Part shown: positions 58,827 through 64,000 of the stretch, one piece after another
How the letters are laid out: each line of letters opens with the position of its first letter
How positions within the stretch are numbered: position 1 is the first letter of the stretch
DNA from: Bryoerythrophyllum caledonicum
Taxonomy: Eukaryota > Streptophyta > Bryopsida > Pottiales > Pottiaceae
DNA: 64,000 bases
Assembly: GCA_963971425.1 (NCBI GenBank)
Contig: OZ020524.1
Coordinates: 12,589,845 to 12,653,844, forward strand
Reading direction: 5' to 3'
Program-made: the position numbers and the translations under genes
The notes under the pieces: model-generated
What the model was told of the DNA's origin: nothing
Databases searched by the model: none
What the model saw: the letters and a program-made list of their open reading frames with translations, nothing else

Positions 58827-60720
58827 GCGGCCATCCTGACATTCTTGTGCTCCACGTCCCTGCATTCCTTCTCAGCATTCCTTGCTTCCATCATATCCTC
58901 GCCGGCCTTGGCACGGTTAACTTTGAGATTCTGCTCGGTTCTTGCCAGCTCCTTGGTCAGTCTCTGGTTTCACAGCATTCTAAGTTTTCAGCACTGGAAT
59001 GGAAGGCATGACATTACAGAAGCACATACCTCCCCTTCCTCTTCAAATTTCTAGTTCTGCTCTTCCCATTTTTTTGCCTCGTCTGTCATGGCCGCAATCT
59101 CATCCCTGTTCTCTAAGCTTGCAGCATTGTTGCACAGTTGCTTCAGACGCTTCACAAGGAAAGCCAAACTTGCAATCTCAGTGTATAGTTTCTGCAAATA
59201 CGATGATTTTGAACAGAATCTACAGAGGTGTTCAATGACGAGAAGTAAATTCGTCCGAGTTAGCAAGATTTCTTAGAGCTGGTCATGCATGCTTCACATA
59301 CTCACTTCCTCAAACTTACATAAAATGGAGGATCCGTGACTCCAATCCGGTCAGCAATATAGAATGTTAGGGAAACTTGTGACCACTTTTTGAAGGTCAT
59401 GCCCACCTTGAATTCATGCACCCTGACAATTGGGCTTCTCCATGTCTTCGATATCTCTCATCATCTTCCTGCAACAGAGCAAGTGACGGACACATGCATA
59501 ATTGATCACAATGAAAAATCTAGAACTCTTTCCACACCAAGCTGATCAATCATCTTCAACACCTCAAACTGGCGCAACTTCTCATGACATGGAACAGCTC
59601 TAGAAAACTCATGCTTCTAAAAACACCGATGAGTGATTACTCTCCAGATCCATCCATAAAATGGACATACATTCCTACTCGAACGAAAACAGATGTGAAG
59701 AAGAGGATTCACCAGTTTTCCAATTCCATAATGGAAGCATGGATCTTGTGATGCCGAAGGTGATCCTGCTGGTCTTGCACAGCGCGCTTCAAGTCAATGA
59801 TTTCTTCCAGGAGCGACTCCTTATCATGGTACGCCAAGACGAGTTTCTTGGACACGCTGGGGACAATCCGGACGCGCGGCGAGGTCGGGAATGGCGGCGG
59901 CCTCGGGTCGTCACACGATGCCAGATCCAGGGTGAAGATGGGGCCCTCCCTTCTGCCCGGACGCGACCCACGTTCAGCCGCACTCTCATGCCAGCTGAGG
60001 GCACAAATCCGCGAGGTCGGAGTCCCATGTGCTCAGGCGCAGAGACAGGTCGAAAGTGAGTGTCGACTGCACTGGCCACGTCCAACAGCTCGCCACACAA
60101 CACGGCCCCGCGTTCGTGCATTTCGGGTCCCACTCTCCCACCTTGCTGCGTAAAGCCCACATCAATGGCTTCGTGTCTTGGACCACCTCGTTAGTCATTG
60201 TGAAGCGCTTTCCTTCCTTCCCTTTCGTTCACTGTCTGAAATGCATGCACTCTCTCAACAAGTGCTTCCCTGAAATGGCCTTCAATTCCAACCAGCTCTG
60301 GAATTCAGACTTGCCTGGGATCACACTCTGGTTAATTTGTCTCTGAATTATACAACTAGGTCTTTTCCTTACTTGGGTAGACCAAGAGACAGGAGACACT
60401 TCACACAATTCAAAGAGGTTGTAGCCCTTCAGATAAGAGGTAAAGGATCCAAGAGGGATTGTAACCACCGCTCGTCCATCATCAGTTTTCTATAATCTCT
60501 ATACAAATGCCGTCCTCTGTGTGCACCAGCAACATTCTATGACGATTCAGAACCCAAGGTCTCCCATTCATCGTATGGCTTAAACTTCAAGGTTAAGGGA
60601 GGATATTCGCACCAGTTAAGTCGGAGGAGCATTTTCTGTCTGTAGGAGAATAAGTCCCTCCAAGAGATTTAAGTACTATACCTGTTCGCACACCGAAGCT
60701 CTTCAAACAAGTGAGGAGAG
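58827..60720 (-). pseudogene. Coiled-coil protein gene with in-frame stops, not recognised
   Basis: Several minus-strand exon-like pieces share a helical, charged character. In order these are VTIPLGSFTSYLKGYNLFEL (60229-60468), FTLDLASCDDPRPPPF to YHDKESLLEEIIDLKRAVQD (about 59690-59950), KHEFSRAVPCHEKLRQFEV (about 59540-59620), KLYTEIASLAFLVKRLKQL to KKWEEQN (59066-59190), and RLTKELARTEQNLKVNRAKA to AAAIEQT-stop (58827-58962). Good acceptors precede the last three. A TAG interrupts KWEEQN|KFEEEGE just before a GTATGT donor, and the 5' pieces do not join in one clean frame. The gene is either recently broken or I have missed splice sites. The family is unknown; an SMC-hinge or GHKL-type chromatin protein is one guess that I cannot support. 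Confidence 0.4.
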
Positions 60721-61188
60721 AGGAGAAGTATTCTGGTCACCAGATGGTAGCATTTTACTGCCAACAAGGAATGAATACAAAAATCTAGAAAACAATGGAA
60801 CTCCGAGTGTATCAGTACCGTCTGGCCAGCTTCTTATAAACAAAGATAAGCCGTGAGCGCCATTATTCTACTGTCATATAATAGCCGTTGGAGTACTACA
60901 AGTTGTGCTCTTCTCCGCCACCTGATGAGGAGCTTGACAAGCATCAGCCAGTTTGGGAAGCAGTCACTATTTAGAATGTTCACTTGCACACAAGTGGTTG
61001 CAGGAGCATAAGGTGAAACTTGGACGGAATGTAACCACTGCGTACTCAGTTTGAGATCCTGAAAAAATGGGGTGTGGAATCTGTACAGGGGTTATAGTCA
61101 AAACCTATGGCTCAATGGTGTTAGATCTGATGAGGCTAGTCACGATGTGGCCTTCCTTTTCTACATAACTGGGAAGAGATGAGGCCAC

Positions 61189-62780
61189 TCATGAGTCAGA
61201 CAAGTCGTTCTTGTCATGGTAGAGGCCTAGCATTTGAAGTTCACTCACATGTGCTCTGTCCAAAGGAGGCGCTTCCTCACCCTCGTTTAGGTTCTCAACG
61301 ACATACTCCTACAAAAGAAGCACAGTGAGGAGCAATTAGAAGGAGCACAATAGCAATAAATAGTAACATCACAACTTCAATGCAAGCGATACTCAACTTG
61401 GAACAGCAAACCACAAACGTATATTACCTTCGTGAGTTCCTGTTTGGCGAGCACGTGATAATGCCGGTTATTTATCCTCTGGCCGCATATTATCGCAATA
61501 AAAAATCCGTACAGCAACCCCACCAGCACGCTGACAGAGACTACAAGGAAAACATTCATGTCCCCAACATATCAGTATTTTGGAAAATGAATACACTGTC
61601 CCTCTCAAGAAACTCTTTGAACGATAAATCTCATCTACGACAAATACTCGTAGCACCCAACACATTGCACAAGCTGAAAAGTCAGATGTTTCTCGTGAAT
61701 TACTTGCTAAAGGGTAGAAGCCGATAGGGTACTGTCCGTAGCCGAAAATCTCGATGAGCTGCTCCCCATAATATTTGTACACAAGCATGGCCATCGAAGC
61801 AACCACCTGAAAACAACCCAGATGCAAAAGAGAAGAAAACACCAGCACGGTCATGAGAGCCGGGATAAGAAAAAACTGAAAGACTTTTAACACCTGCTTG
61901 GAAAGAATTATTCTAGCACCCAATTGTTACGATCGGTTGAGAGAGCAGGCACTAACAAGCAAAAAAATTGTGTATGACGAAGAGGTTAGTGATGTTGTTC
62001 TGACCAGCTGAACGACGATGAAAACCACTGCATGGTCTCTGATGACAAGGAGCTTGAACTTGAGTCGTAGCCACCACCGCTCCGCAGGCATGTTTGCCCG
62101 AAGATGAAACATAGTCCTACATTCTGTACAGTGAGCAAACGCAAATCCCTCCTGAAAAAGCGCACAAGAACAAAAGTGAAAACACAAACCAATACGACAT
62201 TCCAGCTGCGACCATACACTAGTTTAGGGTAAACCCCAGGTAAAACAGTGCCACCCTTTCCCCTCCCTAAAAACTCCCAATGTTTTTGTCATTCGACAAA
62301 GTCTCTCCTATTAACGAAAGGACAGAAAGGGTGGGAAGAGCGTATCACCTTCACAGCTCTCCAATGGTCAAGGCAAGATCTATGAACATACTTTTGTGTC
62401 CCTTTGCATCGACAGGGAGCGATCAGCTCTTCATCCCCTGAGCGAAACATCACACGCTACCAACTATTAGAAAAGAAAAACCACACATGCCGACTGCCTC
62501 TTCAGGACATTTCCACATTTGAACTGGTCAGCCGCAACAACATACATGACATACCATCCGAGTCGAGGCATATACGGCACTGAGGTAGATCTGAGGTAAG
62601 TGCATCAATTTCTCCCTCCTTGGAAGTTTCAGCTTTGTGGATTTGAACAAGAAGGACATCGTCAAGTGGGGTTTGATTCTTTTCCTTTGGAAAAAGCTCG
62701 GCTGGCAAGAGAGGCTCCGTGTCTCCGGAGCTTTCCAGTATATCCGAGGAATCGTCGTCCTCGCCTCTTGATGTAGACAT
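61189..62780 (-). CDS. RINGv (RING-CH) membrane E3 ubiquitin ligase
   Basis: Six minus-strand exons (62555-62780, 62349-62437, 62005-62151, 61704-61806, 61428-61540, 61189-61308) give 265 codons with matching phases. After an acidic N-terminus comes the C4HC3 RINGv finger, about residues 68-115: CRICLDSDGDEELIAPCRCK, KYVHRSCLDHWRAVK, FAFAHCTECRTMFHL. Then WWLRLKFKLLVIRDH leads into two hydrophobic segments (VVFIVVQLVVASMAMLVYKY and ISVSVLVGLLYGFFIAIICG). The conserved tail GQRINNRHYHVLAKQELTKE and EYVVENLNEGEEAPPLD follow. Members of this plant family sit in endomembranes and transfer ubiquitin with an E2. All zinc ligands are present, so it should be functional. The 5' UTR probably lies upstream of 62781 and may contain an intron. 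Confidence 0.9.
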
Positions 62781-64000
62781 CTCCTCAGCTGTATAATAGA
62801 TCTGAAGATCCCATAATCAATGAATGGGATGCCCACACATGAGTCACCACAGCTCCATAGATTCTTCAGAACCCTACAAGACCAAGCCACGGCGCATACG
62901 ATCAGAGCTGAGGGATACATACAGCACGAAGAAAGAAAGCAGGAGGGAGCCAAGCCCCGAAAAGAAACCTATCTTAACATGGACTGTAGAACATGATTCG
63001 CTCACAAAATCCCATGTGAAAGGGGGTTTGCTATCAATCAGCTCCATGACAACAAAACTGCGACCTTGTCACCGGAATCGTGACCAAAAACTCAACCCTA
63101 AAGTGGAATGCCTTCTCACACGTTACCAAAGCATGGCAAGGTTAGTGAACCTGGTGAAATTCACAGCTGTACTATGAAAGGGTTTCTCGACTCTTAGCCA
63201 CACATACTCTCACGGATCCCACTCTCCGGGTCACCAGAACAGATGAGCAGAATTCTAAATCTAGCAGCAACCAACTCCCTCCAATCCAATCTAAAACCTA
63301 AAACCCACACACGCACGCACCGTGTCCAAAGCCTTCACATCACAGCTTTGCATGCAACCGGGGATCCGCATGATTGGCACCATCCCTACAAGATAGTCCT
63401 CACTGGCATTCCAGAAGGGATTCGCCATTGGAGGTGGAAAAGGGGATGAAGCAGATGCAGAGGTAGCAAACAAAACGAAGTGAGTGCAGTGCATCATCGG
63501 CCAACCACCGCTATGAGCAAAAGCAGAACTTGAGATCCTTTACCCTTTCGTCTATGATTGCAGTTACGTGATCACTCCGAGACACCTGCTGCTCGCCTCC
63601 GATGCAAAGGCATGAAAGAGTCTCATGTGCTTTTCCATTTTCAAGGCTCTCCTGCTCAATGGGAGCACTGTGGGGCTACAGGAAGTCAGCTTATTGACCC
63701 TTTAACCCTTAAACGACGGAGCCTATGACCGTGGCATCAATCTAAATTTTCAATCAACTGTATGCTCGAGTTTCTCATCCAATATAAGTGGAATTTTTTA
63801 AAAGAAATTTAGAGATGAGATCATATGTCTCAATTATGTTACAAAAATCACAGATTTTTTTGTGGAAATTTGAATTTATTGTGATTTTCTGAAGAAAAAG
63901 TGAAGAAAATTCATATTAAATACAAATTATGCTAAAAAATTCTGAAAATTTCACCTTAGGTGGACATTATAGTGCCAAAACTTGTGGTGTAAATGAATGT
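62781..64000. other. Upstream region of the RINGv gene
   Basis: This should hold the 5' UTR and promoter of the minus-strand RINGv gene. No second gene could be supported. From about 63700 the sequence turns AT-rich, with a CCCTTTAACCCTTAAACGAC word resembling the one near 26.63 kb, suggesting another piece of dispersed repeat at the right edge. Confidence 0.4.

Overview
This is nuclear DNA of plant type. The genes are split by GT-AG introns of about 90-370 bp. Host families present are RWP-RK, a RINGv (RING-CH) membrane E3 ligase, PLATZ, and a decayed piece of plastid ribosomal protein S1. This fits a streptophyte, perhaps a bryophyte or other non-seed plant; the species cannot be fixed from the sequence. 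About 45 kb of the window is mobile or repetitive DNA.

The main result is a family of MULE-like DNA transposons with two divergent genes, seen in three copies. One gene is a DDE transposase with a C-terminal SWIM zinc finger. The other is a partner protein with a ParB/sulfiredoxin-like (DGNHR) domain, which in copy A also carries a C-terminal beta-class DNA-methyltransferase-like domain. Between and inside these genes lie many copies of a 12-bp palindrome. The motif is CTCGGATCCGAG in copy A and GCCGAYRTCGGC in copies B and C. Copy A (1-8504) enters from the left and has an intact 11-exon partner gene. Copy B (8505-20881) has a partner gene cut at its 3' end exactly where A's terminus begins, plus a transposase with one in-frame stop. 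Copy C (37950-44914) is a decayed 6965-bp copy with matching termini and a perfect 10-bp target duplication. Arabidopsis VANDAL elements, whose VANC proteins bind family-specific motif repeats and counter silencing, are the closest known parallel. The element family here appears to use a different protein fold for a possibly similar job.

Layout. 1-8.5 kb: copy A. 8.5-20.9 kb: copy B, apparently inserted in a Ty3/gypsy-like gag-protease remnant (20.9-23.65 kb). 23.7-27.5 kb: AT-rich dispersed repeats. 27.5-29.7 kb: an intact zinc-ribbon gene of unknown function (minus strand). 30.9-31.8 kb: an intronless PLATZ gene. 33.7-34.2 kb: an RPS1 pseudogene followed by a 56-bp tandem repeat. 34.2-37.9 kb: AT-rich, no genes seen. 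37.9-44.9 kb: copy C. 45.9-51.0 kb: a decayed hAT element. 51.5-54.7 kb: dispersed, tandem and inverted repeats. 55.4-58.2 kb: RWP-RK gene. 58.8-60.7 kb: a broken coiled-coil gene. 61.2-62.8 kb: RINGv gene. The host genes show no functional link with each other.
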